Shown here: piece by piece, positions 1 through 10,434 of the stretch
Layout of the letters: every line of letters starts with the position of its first letter
Numbering within the stretch: position 1 is the first letter of the stretch
Origin: Erysipelothrix sp.
GTDB taxonomy: Bacteria > Bacillota_I > Bacilli_A > Erysipelotrichales > Erysipelotrichaceae
DNA: 42,163 nucleotides
Direction of reading: 5' to 3'
Assembly (NCBI GenBank): GCA_018335655.1
Contig: JAGXRX010000029.1
Location: 1-42,163 of the forward strand
The notes under the pieces: model-generated
Seen by the model: the letters and a program-made list of their open reading frames with translations, nothing else
What the model was told of the DNA's origin: nothing
Database searches by the model: none
Position numbers and translations under genes: made by a program

Positions 1-272
1 TCGACTGTAAAGTCGACGTGACCTGGTGTATCAATAATATTGATACGATGACCATTCCATGAGGCTGTAGTCGCAGCAGACGTAATAGTGATACCACGTT
101 CTTTTTCCTGCGCCATCCAGTCCATCGTGGAAGCACCATCATGGGTTTCACCAATTTTATGAGCGCGTCCTGTATAGTACAGGATACGTTCGGTCGTCGT
201 GGTTTTCCCAGCGTCAATGTGGGCCATGATGCCGATATTGCGCGTATTGTGTAAGGTAAACTCGCGAGCCAT
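1..272 (-). CDS. fusA: Elongation factor G, N-terminal part (cut by window start)
   Basis: EF-G is the translocase GTPase of translation elongation and also acts in ribosome recycling. The first ~90 codons are visible. They begin [12 protein letters not shown] and carry the P-loop AHIDAGKT, the switch I stretch [11 protein letters not shown] and the G3 motif DTPGH, all typical of EF-G. The ATG is preceded by an AAGGAGGAA ribosome binding site at about 279-287. The gene follows rpsG by 26 bases and is the third gene of the rpsL-rpsG-fusA (str) operon driven from the promoter at 1312-1340. The gene continues past base 1, so nothing can be said about its later domains. The identification is secure. 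Confidence 0.97.
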   Translation of the reverse strand, partial: MAREFTLHNTRNIGIMAHIDAGKTTTTERILYYTGRAHKIGETHDGASTMDWMAQEKERGITITSAATTASWNGHRINIIDTPGHVDFTV

Positions 273-298
273 AATGTTCCTCCTTCTCTAAATGTGGA

Positions 299-769
299 TT
301 AAAAACGGTAATGTGCGAATGCTTTGTTTGCTTCAGCCATACGGTGAATATCTTCACGTTTTTTGACTGATCCACCAGTTCCATTAGATGCATCGATAAT
401 TTCGTTTGCTAAGCGCATTTCCATAGTTTTTTCATTACGTAAACGTGCGTAGTTAACAACCCAACGAAGTCCTAAAGTAAGCTTGCGCTCAGCAGTAACT
501 TCGATTGGTACTTGGTAGTTAGATCCCCCAACACGACGTGCTTTGAGTTCTAACATAGGCATGACGTTTCCAAGTGCTTTTTCAAACACTTCCATTGGTT
601 CACGACCTGTTTTTTCTTCAATGATTTCAAATGCGTTGTATAGAATAGATTGTGCTACACCGCGTTTTCCATCAATCATGATTTTGTTAATTAATCGGGT
701 AACCAGTTTTGAGTTGTAAATTGGATCGACCAGTACATCTCTTTTTGCTATAAAACCTTTTCTTGGCAT
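299..769 (-). CDS. rpsG: 30S ribosomal protein S7
   Basis: S7 is a primary binding protein of the 3' domain of 16S rRNA and helps form the mRNA exit channel. The 156-residue product has the standard family length, with the basic N-terminus [12 protein letters not shown], the conserved helix core around [13 protein letters not shown] and the C-terminal end NKAFAHYRF. The start is supported by GAAAGGAGAG just upstream at about 774-783. It lies between rpsL (25 bases upstream) and fusA (26 bases downstream), so it is almost certainly co-transcribed with them. In other bacteria S7 can repress its own operon translationally; nothing specific to that was recognised in the short gap here. Confidence 0.98.
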   Translation of the reverse strand: MPRKGFIAKRDVLVDPIYNSKLVTRLINKIMIDGKRGVAQSILYNAFEIIEEKTGREPMEVFEKALGNVMPMLELKARRVGGSNYQVPIEVTAERKLTLGLRWVVNYARLRNEKTMEMRLANEIIDASNGTGGSVKKREDIHRMAEANKAFAHYRF

Positions 770-794
770 GATTGCTCTCCTTTCAGATTAATGA

Positions 795-1214
795 TTATTT
801 AGCGGCTTTTGGCTTTTTAGTACCATAGAGTGAACGACCTTGTTTACGGTTGTTTACTCCTGCACAGTCTAATGTTCCACGAATGATATGGTAACGAACC
901 CCTGGTAAGTCTTTTACACGACCCCCACGAATTAGCACCACACTATGTTCTTGTAAGTTATGACCGATTCCTGGAATATAAGCAGTTACTTCCATTTGGT
1001 TACTTAAGCGAACACGAGCATATTTACGAAGCGCCGAGTTTGGTTTTTTCGGTGTCATCGTACCAACACGAGTGCATACCCCACGTTTTTGAGGGGATGA
1101 GATCACCGTTGGTTCTTTAATCAAAGTATTTAATCCACGGTTTAACGCAGGTGACTTTGACTTCGTTACTTTGCTTGAGCGTCCAGTACGGACCAATTGA
1201 TTCATTGTAGGCAT
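795..1214 (-). CDS. rpsL: 30S ribosomal protein S12
   Basis: S12 sits at the decoding centre of the small subunit and controls proofreading. I set the start at the ATG giving [12 protein letters not shown] (139 aa), because it matches the usual S12 N-terminus and has GAAAGGAGAA about 8 bases upstream. An in-frame GTG 21 bases further upstream would overlap that ribosome binding site and is unlikely. The conserved decoding loops [11 protein letters not shown] and [25 protein letters not shown] are intact. The lysines where streptomycin-resistance changes arise are the wild-type residues. The gene heads the str operon and is preceded by its own promoter and a structured leader. The ybxF/L7Ae-like gene found between rpoC and rpsL in Bacillus is absent here. 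Confidence 0.97.
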   Translation of the reverse strand: MPTMNQLVRTGRSSKVTKSKSPALNRGLNTLIKEPTVISSPQKRGVCTRVGTMTPKKPNSALRKYARVRLSNQMEVTAYIPGIGHNLQEHSVVLIRGGRVKDLPGVRYHIIRGTLDCAGVNNRKQGRSLYGTKKPKAAK

Positions 1215-1234
1215 GAAGTTATTCTCCTTTCTCA

Positions 1235-1309
1235 CACACTTCCTGGTGTGCCAAATTCTTCAATAAGGACGGTTTCCTGAAACAGGAAACCTCCTTTGAA
1301 TATCCTTAT
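1235..1309 (-). promoter_or_regulatory. Structured 5' leader of the rpsL-rpsG-fusA operon
   Basis: The leader RNA can form a strong 9-bp hairpin GGTTTCCTG/CAGGAAACC (1271-1291). It is enclosed by a 7-bp outer stem ATAAGGA/TCCTTAT (1263-1269 with 1303-1309), and a second small hairpin CACAC/GTGTG (1235-1250) sits just before the rpsL ribosome binding site. No T-run follows the main stem, so it is not a convincing terminator. An r-protein or translation-control leader is one possibility. The structures are seen directly; the function is inferred. Confidence 0.5.
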
Positions 1310-1311
1310 GT

Positions 1312-1340
1312 ATTCTACATTTATTCAAGACAAATGTCAA
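1312..1340 (-). promoter_or_regulatory. Sigma-A-type promoter of the str operon
   Basis: Reading the minus strand, TTGACA (1335-1340) and TAGAAT (1312-1317) are separated by exactly 17 bases. The -35 box begins just after the rpoC stop codon at 1346. Transcription would start near 1305. Because no clear terminator follows rpoC, rpoBC read-through probably adds to transcription of this operon. Confidence 0.85.
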
Positions 1341-1345
1341 GACGT

Positions 1346-4300
1346 TTAGTTATCGTAATCGTTGTCAGATTCACGCGTCATTTCTTCTGGAAGCGGAATA
1401 AGTTCTTCACTTTGACGATTTCTTTCAAGTCTTTCTTCAATGAGATAATTCATTAATTCCTTGATGTCCTCTGAACTTGTACGATATGCTGTTGAACCAG
1501 TTCCCGCAGGGATGCGTTTACCGATAATAACATTCTCTTTAAGTCCTAAGAGTGGATCAATTTTGCCTTTAATCGCCGCATCAGTTAATACTTTAGTAGT
1601 TTCTTGGAAGGATGCTGCTGATAGGAATGAATCCGTTTCGACAGAAGCCTTAGAAATACCAAGTAGAGCTGGTTTGAAGATCGCTGGACGTTTTCCTTCA
1701 AGTAACACTTTGCGGTTAATGTTTGTGATCACTGGTAGTGACATTTGCATTCCTGGGCTTAGTGTTGAATCTTGTCCATCAATGATGATTACTTTACGAA
1801 GCATTTGACGAATCATTACTTCGACGTGTTTATCAGAGATTTCGATCCCTTGGCTAGCATAAACTTTTTTAACTTCTTTTAAGATATAGTTTTGAACTTC
1901 AGTAACCCCTGCAACTTCAAGAAGTTCTTTAGGGTTTACTTGTCCTTCAGTAATCTTATCTCCAGCTACAAGTTCAGAACCAACTTTGAGCCATGAGCGT
2001 AAGTTTTGGTTTGTATCAATTTCATGTTCAATCGACTCATTATCATTGGATACAACAACTTTAACTTTTCCACCAACTGAGTCAGGAAGAATAATTTCAG
2101 AGATTGATCCATCAATTTTTGAGAGTACAGCAGCACTCTTTGGAGCACGTGCTTCAAACAATTCTTCAACACGAGGTAAACCTTGAGTAATATCTTGTCC
2201 TTCAGCAGCAGCAACCCCACCAGTATGGAAGGTACGCATTGTAAGCTGAGTTCCAGGTTCACCAATAGATTGAGCCGCCACAATACCCACTGCTTCGCCA
2301 ATTTCAACTAAGCGACCAGTAGCCATGTTACGACCATAACACTTCTTACAAATACCATACGTTGAATCACAAGTGAAGACGTTACGAATAAACGCTTCTT
2401 TAACCCCAGATTCTTGCACTTTACGTGCTTTATTGTCGTCCATGTATTCATCTTCTTCCACAAGAACTTCTCCTGTTTTAGGATGAATAATGGCATCTTT
2501 TGCAAAACGACCAACGAGGCGATCATAAAGTGGTTCAATGGATGAATTAGTCTTGCGATCAACAATCTCAGTTACAGAATAACCACGATCTGTGAAGCAA
2601 TCTTCTTCTCCAATAACAACATCTTGCGCAACATCGACAAGACGACGTGTTAAGTATCCTGATTCTGCTGTTTTAAGCGCTGTATCCGTTAACCCTTTAC
2701 GCACACCATGGGTGGAAATAAAGAATTCACTAACGTTTAGACCTTCACGGAATGAACTATAGATAGGAACTTCAATAATTGAAGATTGGTATTCTTTTTT
2801 AGATTTTGACTGTGTTGGTTTCGCCATCAATCCACGCATCCCAGCAAGCTGAGTAAAGTGTGAACGGTTACCACGAGCACCAGATACAGCCATCATGTTA
2901 ATTGGATTCTTACGAGGTAGTAAAGCCATTACTTCATCACCAATGTCAGTTTTAACACGATCCCATAGTGATGTAAGATGACGTTCATACTCCCAAGCTG
3001 TTAAGCGACCACGTTTGAGTAGACGTACTAATTCTTCAGCTTTACGTTTACCAGCTTCAACGAAAATCGTTTTACTTGGTGCAACGTTAATGTCAGCTAA
3101 AGACACTGTCATCCCTGCAAATGTAGAGTACTTAAATCCTAAGTCTTTGATGTTATCAAGGATTTCAGATGTCTTCTTTGTCTCGTAACGAGAGAAGATT
3201 TCTGCAATGATTAATCCTAAATCTTTCTTCTTGAATTCTGATGCAATACCCATTGCGTTAATCGCAGCTTTAATATCCGTACCTTGTTTTAAGAAGAATT
3301 TATCCGGAGTAGCATTGAAGTTTGCTTTACTGACTTCATTTAAATATGGGAAGTCATTAGGGAACATTTCATTAAAGATAAGTTTCCCAACAGTCGTCAC
3401 TAGGTATGAGCGATTTTGTGTTGGTGTAAATCCTTCTTTTTTAAGAGAGGACGCCTTTATTGCAATTTGAGTATGAAGATGAAGTTGTTTATTCTCATAA
3501 GCAATAATTGCTTCATTATAGTCTTTAAACACTTTTCCTTCATTCGCAGCATAGCGCTCATGAAGTAAAGCTCCTTCTTCATCATCAATCGTACGCAGGT
3601 AAGCAGCCTTTTGAAGGAACTCACTCGCCTTCTCTTCCATGTTAAGGAAGAAGTTACCAAGTACCATGTCTTGAGATGGTGTAACAATTGGTTTTCCATC
3701 TTTAGGTCCTAGAATGTTATTAGAACCTAACATTAAGATTTCAGCTTCAGCACGAGCCTCTTCAGAAAGAGGAACGTGAACCGCCATTTGGTCACCATCG
3801 AAGTCAGCATTAAATGCTGGAGTTACGAGAGGGTGTAAACGAATTGCACGTCCATCAACAAGTTTAGGGAAGAATGCTTGAATCCCTAGACGGTGAAGTG
3901 TTGGTGCACGGTTTAGAAGAACTGGATGATGTTCAATAACACGTTCCACAATATCCCATGCACGTGCATCTTGGCGATCAATAAGTTTTTCTGCAGTTTT
4001 TGGATTGTTTGCAATACCATCTGCAACGATTTGATTAATTACGAATGGTTTGAATAGTTGAATCGCCATCTCACGAGGTAATCCACATTCAAACATTTTA
4101 AGATCTGGTCCAACCGCAATAACGGAACGACCAGAGAAGTCAACACGCTTACCAAGTAAGTTTTGACGGAAACGACCTTGTTTACCTTTAAGAGAGTGGG
4201 ACAATGATTTTAATGCACGTCCACCTGCACCAGTAATTGGTTTAGCACGACGTCCATTATCAATTAATGCATCCACTGCTTCTTGGAGCATACGTTTTTC

Positions 4301-5149
4301 GTTTTGTACGATAATCGCAGGTGTTCCTAAATCAAGAAGTTTTCTTAGACGATTATTACGTGTAATAACACGACGATATAAGTCATTTAAATCACTGGAT
4401 GCGAAACGTCCACCATCAAGTTGAAGCATAGGACGTAAATCCGGTGGAATTACTGGAAGTACATCAAGAACCATCCATTCAGGTTGGTTATCAGAATGTA
4501 TGAAAGCATCCACTGTTTCAAGACGTTTGATAAGTTTCTTACGTTTCTCATTCACAGCACCTTCAAGATCTTTAATAATCTTCGCATGTTCGCTGTCAAG
4601 ATCAACTTGTGACAACAAAGTTTTAACAGCTTCCGCACCACTTTGCGCCACAAAACTACCACGGCCATACAGTTCATTGTACTCACGTAGATCTTTTTCA
4701 GAAATAATTTGTTTGTAGTCTAGGTTTGTACCCTTAGGATCAGTCACAACCCAAGAAACGAAATATACGACTTCTTCAAGTTGTTTAGGTGGAATATTTA
4801 AGAGCAAGCTCATACGTGATGGAATACCACGTAAATACCAAATATGAGCGACAGGAGCAGCAAGTTCAATGCTACCCATGCGTTCACGACGTACATTAGA
4901 CTTAGTGACTTCTACACCACATTTGTCACAAACTACGCCTTTATATCTAACTTTTTTATATTTACCGCAATGACATTCCCAGTCCTTAGATGGACCGAAA
5001 ATTCTTTCACAAAACAAACCATCTGGTTCAGGCTTTTGTGAGCGATAGTTAATCGTTTCAGGTTTGGTTACAACTCCATACGACCATTCACGGATACGTG
5101 TAGGAGATGCTAATCCAATTTGAATCGAGGCAAACTGATTTACTGACAT
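1346..5149 (-). CDS. rpoC: DNA-directed RNA polymerase beta' subunit
   Basis: This is the largest catalytic subunit of RNA polymerase. The 1267-residue product carries the N-terminal zinc-binding cysteines (C59, C61, C74, C77), the active-site magnesium motif NADFDGD at 447-453 and the bridge/trigger region around GLRE/THGVRKG. It also has the second zinc cluster around residues 850-935 ([11 protein letters not shown]) and the C-terminal [11 protein letters not shown] segment. The length suits Firmicutes and related Mollicutes. The ATG has AAAGGAGG a few bases upstream and lies 15 bases after rpoB, so the two are one transcription unit. The next gene, rpsL, has its own promoter immediately after the stop codon. 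Confidence 0.99.
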   Translation of the reverse strand: MSVNQFASIQIGLASPTRIREWSYGVVTKPETINYRSQKPEPDGLFCERIFGPSKDWECHCGKYKKVRYKGVVCDKCGVEVTKSNVRRERMGSIELAAPVAHIWYLRGIPSRMSLLLNIPPKQLEEVVYFVSWVVTDPKGTNLDYKQIISEKDLREYNELYGRGSFVAQSGAEAVKTLLSQVDLDSEHAKIIKDLEGAVNEKRKKLIKRLETVDAFIHSDNQPEWMVLDVLPVIPPDLRPMLQLDGGRFASSDLNDLYRRVITRNNRLRKLLDLGTPAIIVQNEKRMLQEAVDALIDNGRRAKPITGAGGRALKSLSHSLKGKQGRFRQNLLGKRVDFSGRSVIAVGPDLKMFECGLPREMAIQLFKPFVINQIVADGIANNPKTAEKLIDRQDARAWDIVERVIEHHPVLLNRAPTLHRLGIQAFFPKLVDGRAIRLHPLVTPAFNADFDGDQMAVHVPLSEEARAEAEILMLGSNNILGPKDGKPIVTPSQDMVLGNFFLNMEEKASEFLQKAAYLRTIDDEEGALLHERYAANEGKVFKDYNEAIIAYENKQLHLHTQIAIKASSLKKEGFTPTQNRSYLVTTVGKLIFNEMFPNDFPYLNEVSKANFNATPDKFFLKQGTDIKAAINAMGIASEFKKKDLGLIIAEIFSRYETKKTSEILDNIKDLGFKYSTFAGMTVSLADINVAPSKTIFVEAGKRKAEELVRLLKRGRLTAWEYERHLTSLWDRVKTDIGDEVMALLPRKNPINMMAVSGARGNRSHFTQLAGMRGLMAKPTQSKSKKEYQSSIIEVPIYSSFREGLNVSEFFISTHGVRKGLTDTALKTAESGYLTRRLVDVAQDVVIGEEDCFTDRGYSVTEIVDRKTNSSIEPLYDRLVGRFAKDAIIHPKTGEVLVEEDEYMDDNKARKVQESGVKEAFIRNVFTCDSTYGICKKCYGRNMATGRLVEIGEAVGIVAAQSIGEPGTQLTMRTFHTGGVAAAEGQDITQGLPRVEELFEARAPKSAAVLSKIDGSISEIILPDSVGGKVKVVVSNDNESIEHEIDTNQNLRSWLKVGSELVAGDKITEGQVNPKELLEVAGVTEVQNYILKEVKKVYASQGIEISDKHVEVMIRQMLRKVIIIDGQDSTLSPGMQMSLPVITNINRKVLLEGKRPAIFKPALLGISKASVETDSFLSAASFQETTKVLTDAAIKGKIDPLLGLKENVIIGKRIPAGTGSTAYRTSSEDIKELMNYLIEERLERNRQSEELIPLPEEMTRESDNDYDN

Positions 5150-5164
5150 ACTGAGCCTCCTTTG

Positions 5165-8100
5165 TTAGTTCTCAAATTCAACATCAATATCGACATCTAC
5201 AGCAGGTGCTGGAATATCATCCTCATCCACACTGTATACTTGTTCGATTTCGCTGCGAGCTTCAATATCGGCAAGCACTTCAACTTCTTCAGCATTCATC
5301 TTTTTAAGATCAATTTCACTTCCAGTTTCTCCAAGTAACTTAACGTCAATGGCTAATGCTTGAAGTTCATGAGTTAAAACTCTAAATGATTCTGGAATTG
5401 ATGCTTCTGGAATATCTTTACCTTTAATAATGGCTTCATACGTTTTAGTACGTCCTAAGATATCATCGGACTTGATTGTAAGAATTTCTTGAAGTGCACG
5501 AGATGCCCCATAAGCTTCAAGAGCCCAAACTTCCATTTCTCCAAAACGTTGTCCACCATTTTGAGCTTTACCACCAAGTGGCTGTTGAGTCACTAAGGAA
5601 TAAGGTCCGGTTGCACGAGCATGAAGCTTATCGTCGACCATGTGGGCAAGTTTAATCATATACATAACACCTACAGAGATACGCTCATCAAAGGCTTCAC
5701 CAGTACGACCATCATATAAAACAGTCTTACCATCTTCAGCCATTTCAGCTTCTGCCATAATTGCTTTAAGTTCATCGTTGTTAATACCATCGAAAACTGG
5801 AGTCGCAAACTTCACGCCAAGTTTCTTAGCGGCCATACCAAGATGAATTTCTAATACTTGTCCAATATTCATACGTGAAGGAACCCCAAACGGATTCAAC
5901 ATGATGTCAATTGGTGTTCCATCAGGAAGGAATGGCATATCTTCAGCAGGAAGGATCTTAGAAATAACCCCTTTGTTCCCGTGACGTCCAGCCATTTTAT
6001 CCCCTTCGGAGATTTTACGTTTTTGAACGATTAATACTTTAACAATTTCATTAACTCCTGGAGGTAAGTCGTGACCATCTTTACGTGTGAAACGTTTGAC
6101 GTCTTGAACAATACCATTACCACCATGAGGAACTTTTAATGAGTTATCACGTACTTCACGTGATTTCTCACCAAAGATTGCTAAAAGAAGCTTTTCTTCA
6201 GGTGTAATTTCGGATTGACCTTTAGGAGTAACTTTTCCTACTAAGACATCGCCTTCTTTTACTTCTGAACCAATCATTACGATTCCTTCACCAGTAAGAT
6301 GACGACATGCATTTTCAGAAACGTTTGGAATATCACGTGTGATTTCCTCAGGTCCAAGTTTTGTATCACGAATCTCAATATCATATTCTTCAATATGAAT
6401 TGAAGTATAAACATCTTCTTTAACTAAGCGCTCACTCATGATGACCGCATCTTCATAGTTATAGCCATACCATGTCATAAAGGCAATGGTAACGTTTTGT
6501 CCTAAAGCAAGTTCACCATTTTGCATTGCAGGTCCATCCGCTAAGATTTCCCCCTTCACAACACGATCACCTTTTTCCACAATTGGAATTTGGTTAATGG
6601 ATGTTCCTTGGTTTGAACGGCGGAATTTTTGAGTTGTATGAACAACATCACCTTCACTGCTACTTACGATGACTTTCTTACCATCAACATACGTAACAAC
6701 GCCCTCAACTTTTGAAATCATGGCACTACCAGAATCCTTCGCCACACGATACTCAATACCTGTTCCCACAAATGGTGAATCAGGTTTAATTAGAGGAATC
6801 GCTTGACGTTGCATGTTGGCACCCATTAGGGCACGAGAAGCATCATCATTTTCTAAGAATGGAATCGCAGCTGCCGCAACCGAAACAATTTGTTTTGGAG
6901 AAACGTCTGCAAGTTCAACTTCTTCTTTAGGCATAATAACGTTTTCACCTTTGTGACGAACAACAACACGATCATTCACAAGGAAACGATTAACAACCTC
7001 ATTCGCTTGCGCAATAACGTAATCAAATTCATCATCAGAGGATAAGTAAATTACTTCATCAGAAACACTGAAATCTTTATTAACTTTACGGTAAGGTGTT
7101 TGAATAAATCCATATTCATTCACGCGACCATAAGTTGTTAAGTTTGAAATCAGACCAATGTTTGGTCCTTCTGGTGTTTCTACTGGACAAATACGACCAT
7201 AGTGAGAAGAATGAACGTCACGCACTTCATAACCTGCACGCTCACGGGTTAATCCCCCTGGCCCTAAGGCAGAAATACGACGTTTGTTCGTTAACTCAGC
7301 AAGTGGATTAGTTTGATCCATGAACTGAGATAATTGTGAAGATGAGAAGAATTCTTTAATCGATGCTGTGAGTGGACGAATGTTAGTTAAGTTTTTAGGC
7401 GTTAATGCTGCCACTTCTGTAATTGACATTCTTTCCTTCACAACACGTTCCATACGAGATAATCCAATACGGAATTGGTTTTGAATGAGTTCACCGACAG
7501 TACGAATACGACGATTACCGAGTTGATCGATATCGTCAACATCTCCCACACCATCAAACATATTGAATAGGTATGAGAAGGAAACAATCATGTCAGAGAC
7601 AGTGACAGTTTTCGCTTGAGAAAGTGGATCAATACCACAAATCTTAACTTCATGGTCTGAATCATCCACTAAAATGCGTAGTTCTTGAACTGCAGCTCCC
7701 ACTAGATACATTTTGATTTCATTACCTTCAAGGGCAAGTTTTAATAATGCATCTACATGTTTATTGGGAAGTGAAGTGATTTTATCTTTAGTTTCTGATA
7801 AGAAAGGAAAAGGCTTCACAACAATCTTGTCATCAACACTAAAGTCGACACCATTAACTAAGATACGATTAAGTACAAATAGTCTTTGTCCATAATTAAT
7901 AGTTGAGCGAAGGTTTTCAGCATTCACTGAAACTTCATTTGCTACAACTCCACCTAATACATCAATCGTAGATAGGGATTGAATTTGTGTGATTTCTTTG
8001 TCAGTTAAGACTGTACCACGCTCAATAACTTCACCTGTTGATAACACGATGTCATTAGCGACAACACGATTTCTTAATGCAAGGTTAAGTGATGGACTTA

Positions 8101-9298
8101 CAGATACTGTATCAGGGTGCGCAAACAAGTGATTGATAGGGAAAGCATTCATGTAATGTCCAGCAGCTAAGATGTCTCTTAGTTCATTGCGAACATTACG
8201 TGTTACACGAGTTCCTTTTTCAAATACAACAACCCCATTATGATCAACAATGTCTTCATTGAAAACATGTCCTTCAGTACGGTTTGCGGCAGAAAGTTTT
8301 TTATTAAGTTTATAGCGACCTGCTTTAGTTAGGTCATAGCGACGATAGTCAAAGAATTTTGCATTCAGTAAGTTAATTGCACCATCAAGTGTTGCAACTT
8401 CATCAGAACGTTGGTTTTCATAAAGTGATAGCATCGCTTCTTGAGTTGTTTTAACTTTGTCACTGACAAGTGTATTTGCAACTTCTTCATAATTACCAAA
8501 ATATGCAGCATATAAAAGGATGTATTGATTTAAGAATTCACGTTGTTCAGAAAGAACTTCTAAATCTTCATGGACTGGAAGTTGTAAAGTGCGTAAAAAC
8601 TGCTTGAAGCTTTGTGTCTCAAGACCATCTTCGCCTTTTTCTAAATCAAGTGATAATCCAATAGCTTTCATTAGTATAGTGGAAAGGATTTTACGTTTAC
8701 GATCGACACGCATATTAATAATGCGTCCTAAAGCTTGTTTACGAGCATCAGTTAAAAACTCTAACCAAGTCCCACGTGATGGGATGACTTCCGCCATAAA
8801 GATTTCTTTATTTGATTTATCTTCAGTGGTTAACTCATAGTAAGCTCCAGGTGAGCGAACAATTTGAGATACAATGACACGCTCAGCTCCATTCACAATG
8901 AATGTTCCTGATTCGGTCATAAGCGGGAAATCTCCTAAAAAGATTTCTTCTACTTTTTCAATGAGTTCTTTTGTTTGAGAATCTAAGATTGTGAGCTTCA
9001 TTTTCGCACGTAAAGGAGCGGCATAGTTTGCCTCTCTAATTTTGCATTCAAGCACATCATATTTTGGCTTCTCAAACCAGTAATCTAGAAACTCTAATTT
9101 AATATTTTTATTGTAGTTCTCAATCGGATAAATCTCATCGAATACTTCTTGTATACCCATCTTTTGAAACCATTCGAAGGAATCTGTTTGAATCTCTACT
9201 AAGTTAGGTAAATCGTGTTCTCCAGAGACTTTTGAATAATCTCTTCGTGTAGCTTTACTTCCAAATTTTGTCAGGCGATATGACTGTTTAATACTCAT
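5165..9298 (-). CDS. rpoB: DNA-directed RNA polymerase beta subunit (long form)
   Basis: This is the second catalytic subunit of RNA polymerase. At 1377 residues it is roughly 180 longer than the Bacillus protein. The Rif cluster falls near 656-680 rather than near residue 480, so most extra sequence lies in the N-terminal lobe region. The Rif cluster reads [13 protein letters not shown] followed by [13 protein letters not shown], placing Asn671 (codon AAC, 7286-7288) at the position of E. coli His526. Downstream core motifs [21 protein letters not shown] and [12 protein letters not shown] are intact. The ATG follows AGGAAGG by several bases. A promoter (9380-9408) lies just upstream, overlapping the end of the methyltransferase gene. 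rpoC follows after 15 bases. Confidence 0.99.
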   Translation of the reverse strand: MSIKQSYRLTKFGSKATRRDYSKVSGEHDLPNLVEIQTDSFEWFQKMGIQEVFDEIYPIENYNKNIKLEFLDYWFEKPKYDVLECKIREANYAAPLRAKMKLTILDSQTKELIEKVEEIFLGDFPLMTESGTFIVNGAERVIVSQIVRSPGAYYELTTEDKSNKEIFMAEVIPSRGTWLEFLTDARKQALGRIINMRVDRKRKILSTILMKAIGLSLDLEKGEDGLETQSFKQFLRTLQLPVHEDLEVLSEQREFLNQYILLYAAYFGNYEEVANTLVSDKVKTTQEAMLSLYENQRSDEVATLDGAINLLNAKFFDYRRYDLTKAGRYKLNKKLSAANRTEGHVFNEDIVDHNGVVVFEKGTRVTRNVRNELRDILAAGHYMNAFPINHLFAHPDTVSVSPSLNLALRNRVVANDIVLSTGEVIERGTVLTDKEITQIQSLSTIDVLGGVVANEVSVNAENLRSTINYGQRLFVLNRILVNGVDFSVDDKIVVKPFPFLSETKDKITSLPNKHVDALLKLALEGNEIKMYLVGAAVQELRILVDDSDHEVKICGIDPLSQAKTVTVSDMIVSFSYLFNMFDGVGDVDDIDQLGNRRIRTVGELIQNQFRIGLSRMERVVKERMSITEVAALTPKNLTNIRPLTASIKEFFSSSQLSQFMDQTNPLAELTNKRRISALGPGGLTRERAGYEVRDVHSSHYGRICPVETPEGPNIGLISNLTTYGRVNEYGFIQTPYRKVNKDFSVSDEVIYLSSDDEFDYVIAQANEVVNRFLVNDRVVVRHKGENVIMPKEEVELADVSPKQIVSVAAAAIPFLENDDASRALMGANMQRQAIPLIKPDSPFVGTGIEYRVAKDSGSAMISKVEGVVTYVDGKKVIVSSSEGDVVHTTQKFRRSNQGTSINQIPIVEKGDRVVKGEILADGPAMQNGELALGQNVTIAFMTWYGYNYEDAVIMSERLVKEDVYTSIHIEEYDIEIRDTKLGPEEITRDIPNVSENACRHLTGEGIVMIGSEVKEGDVLVGKVTPKGQSEITPEEKLLLAIFGEKSREVRDNSLKVPHGGNGIVQDVKRFTRKDGHDLPPGVNEIVKVLIVQKRKISEGDKMAGRHGNKGVISKILPAEDMPFLPDGTPIDIMLNPFGVPSRMNIGQVLEIHLGMAAKKLGVKFATPVFDGINNDELKAIMAEAEMAEDGKTVLYDGRTGEAFDERISVGVMYMIKLAHMVDDKLHARATGPYSLVTQQPLGGKAQNGGQRFGEMEVWALEAYGASRALQEILTIKSDDILGRTKTYEAIIKGKDIPEASIPESFRVLTHELQALAIDVKLLGETGSEIDLKKMNAEEVEVLADIEARSEIEQVYSVDEDDIPAPAVDVDIDVEFEN

Positions 9299-9379
9299 GC
9301 AAGCCTTCCTTTCCTAAATCAATCACAACCACAAAAGGGTATGAATCCCCTATTATAATTATTGATTAAGCAATTTCTA

Positions 9380-9408
9380 ATTCTAACAAATTTAATCATA
9401 AAAGTCAA
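9380..9408 (-). promoter_or_regulatory. Internal promoter for rpoB-rpoC
   Basis: On the minus strand TTGACT (9403-9408) and TAGAAT (9380-9385) are separated by 17 bases, an excellent vegetative promoter. The -35 box overlaps the stop codon of the upstream methyltransferase gene. It would give rpoBC a leader of roughly 75 bases and transcription independent of rplJL. Confidence 0.8.
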
Positions 9409-9998
9409 TGTGTACAAGCAATTATCCAAAAACCTTTTTCTTGGGTGATCTTCTTCACTTGATATCCTTGTTCCTTCAAAAAATTTATAGTGCTTTGAGC
9501 ACCTTTGTCTTTTCGAATGACCATCCATAAAGTTCCATTATTATTCTCTAAGTGTTTCATACACTCAAGATACAGCGGAAACAAGATAGCTTTACCAATA
9601 CGAATGGGTGGATTAAACAAGATCCAGTCAAAGGATTGTTGGATGTTTTGAAAACCATCACTGTGAATACATTGAACTTCAACTTTATTCAAATTAGCAT
9701 TTAATTCACATAATGCTAAAGCATCTTCATTAATGTCAGAACATTGAACACTTGTTAGTGGGTACAACTTTTTAATTGTTATCCCAACAACACCATATCC
9801 ACATCCCAAATCTAAGATTTTAGAATCATTTTGAAGTGTTGGAAGTGAACTTAGTAATAACTGAGTTCCTTCATCCACATGATCTTTAGAGAATATATTC
9901 TCATGACTTTCAAACTCTATATCAACGCCCAAAAACCGGAAAGGAATCCTTTTCCGGTTTAAAGGGTTTTTATGCGTTGATTTAAAGTAATGATTCAA
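9405..9998 (-). CDS. ybxB: RsmC/YbxB-like rRNA (guanine) methyltransferase
   Basis: This is a class I SAM-dependent methyltransferase of the RsmC/MTS family. Members methylate guanine N2 in small-subunit rRNA; the exact target of the Bacillus YbxB group is less certain. The 197-residue product has SAM motif I as ILDLGCGYGVVG (about residues 61-72) and the catalytic NPPIRIGK motif in the middle. The start is TTG (9996-9998), chosen because GGAGGTG sits about 5 bases upstream and the resulting N-terminus aligns with Bacillus YbxB as I recall it. Its place between rplL and rpoB is the same as in Bacillus. A terminator-like hairpin lies inside its first 25 codons, and the rpoB promoter overlaps its stop codon. 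Confidence 0.85.
   Translation of the reverse strand: MNHYFKSTHKNPLNRKRIPFRFLGVDIEFESHENIFSKDHVDEGTQLLLSSLPTLQNDSKILDLGCGYGVVGITIKKLYPLTSVQCSDINEDALALCELNANLNKVEVQCIHSDGFQNIQQSFDWILFNPPIRIGKAILFPLYLECMKHLENNNGTLWMVIRKDKGAQSTINFLKEQGYQVKKITQEKGFWIIACTH
9931..9960 (-). terminator. Terminator-like hairpin (possible attenuator) inside the methyltransferase 5' coding region
   Basis: On the minus strand the arms AAACCGGAAAAGG and CCTTTCCGGTTT pair across a 3-base loop, with one bulged base (9933-9960). Five T residues follow (9935-9931). This is the architecture of an intrinsic terminator, but it lies about 40 bases inside a coding sequence and 90 bases after rplL. It could reduce transcription from rplJL into ybxB-rpoBC. 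Active translation of ybxB might disrupt it. Confidence 0.55.
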
Positions 9999-10048
9999 GG
10001 TTCACCTCCACGTGCAACTTAAGTTGCAAAACGCTTTGAGTGAATTAA

Positions 10049-10420
10049 TTACTTGATTTCTACAGTTGCGCCAGCTTCAACAAGTTTAGCTTTGATTTCG
10101 TCAGCAGCTTCTGGTTTAAGGTTTTCTTTAATAGCAATTGGAGCTTTGTCAACTAAGCCTTTCGCTTCAACTAAGCCTAAGCCTGTGATTTCGCGAACAA
10201 CTTTGATAACACCAACTTTTGATGGTCCAACTTCTTTTAAGATTACAGAAACATCTTTAACTTCTTCTTCAACTGGAGCAGCAACAGCAGCAACAGCAGA
10301 TGCTGGAGCAGCAGCAGTTACACCGAATTCTTCTTCGATTGCTTTTACTAGGTCGTTTAATTCTAAGATCGTCATTTCCTTTAAGGACTCAATGACTTGA
10401 GTTGCAGTTAATTTTGCCAT
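10049..10420 (-). CDS. rplL: 50S ribosomal protein L7/L12
   Basis: L7/L12 forms the mobile stalk dimers that recruit translation GTPases. The 123-residue product has the N-terminal dimerisation domain (1 to ~35), an Ala/Val-rich hinge and the C-terminal factor-binding domain with the conserved stretch [28 protein letters not shown] lies about 7 bases upstream of the ATG. It follows rplJ by 14 bases, in the usual rplJL pair, and shares the L10 leader control. The plus-strand open frame opposite it is a by-product of its biased composition. Confidence 0.98.
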   Translation of the reverse strand: MAKLTATQVIESLKEMTILELNDLVKAIEEEFGVTAAAPASAVAAVAAPVEEEVKDVSVILKEVGPSKVGVIKVVREITGLGLVEAKGLVDKAPIAIKENLKPEAADEIKAKLVEAGATVEIK

Positions 10421-10434
10421 GATAATGGATCCTC

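Noticed and set aside
1215-1235. Upstream GTG start for rpsL adding seven residues
   Set aside because: It would overlap the ribosome binding site of the canonical MPTMNQL start and is not found in S12 proteins.
1263-1309. Hairpin after rpoC as a terminator
   Set aside because: The stem is strong but lacks a T-run on the minus strand and lies downstream of the rpsL promoter, so it belongs to the rpsL leader.
1461-1808. 115-codon plus-strand frame inside rpoC
   Set aside because: Antisense of a highly conserved gene, no ribosome binding site, no recognisable domain.
9319-9528. 69-codon minus-strand open frame between rpoB and the methyltransferase gene
   Set aside because: It overlaps the methyltransferase 3' end in another frame and runs across the rpoB promoter and leader, with no ribosome binding site or family likeness.
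10053-10400. 115-codon plus-strand frame opposite rplL
   Set aside because: Ala/Thr/Ser-rich composition is what the antisense of L7/L12 gives; no start signals.
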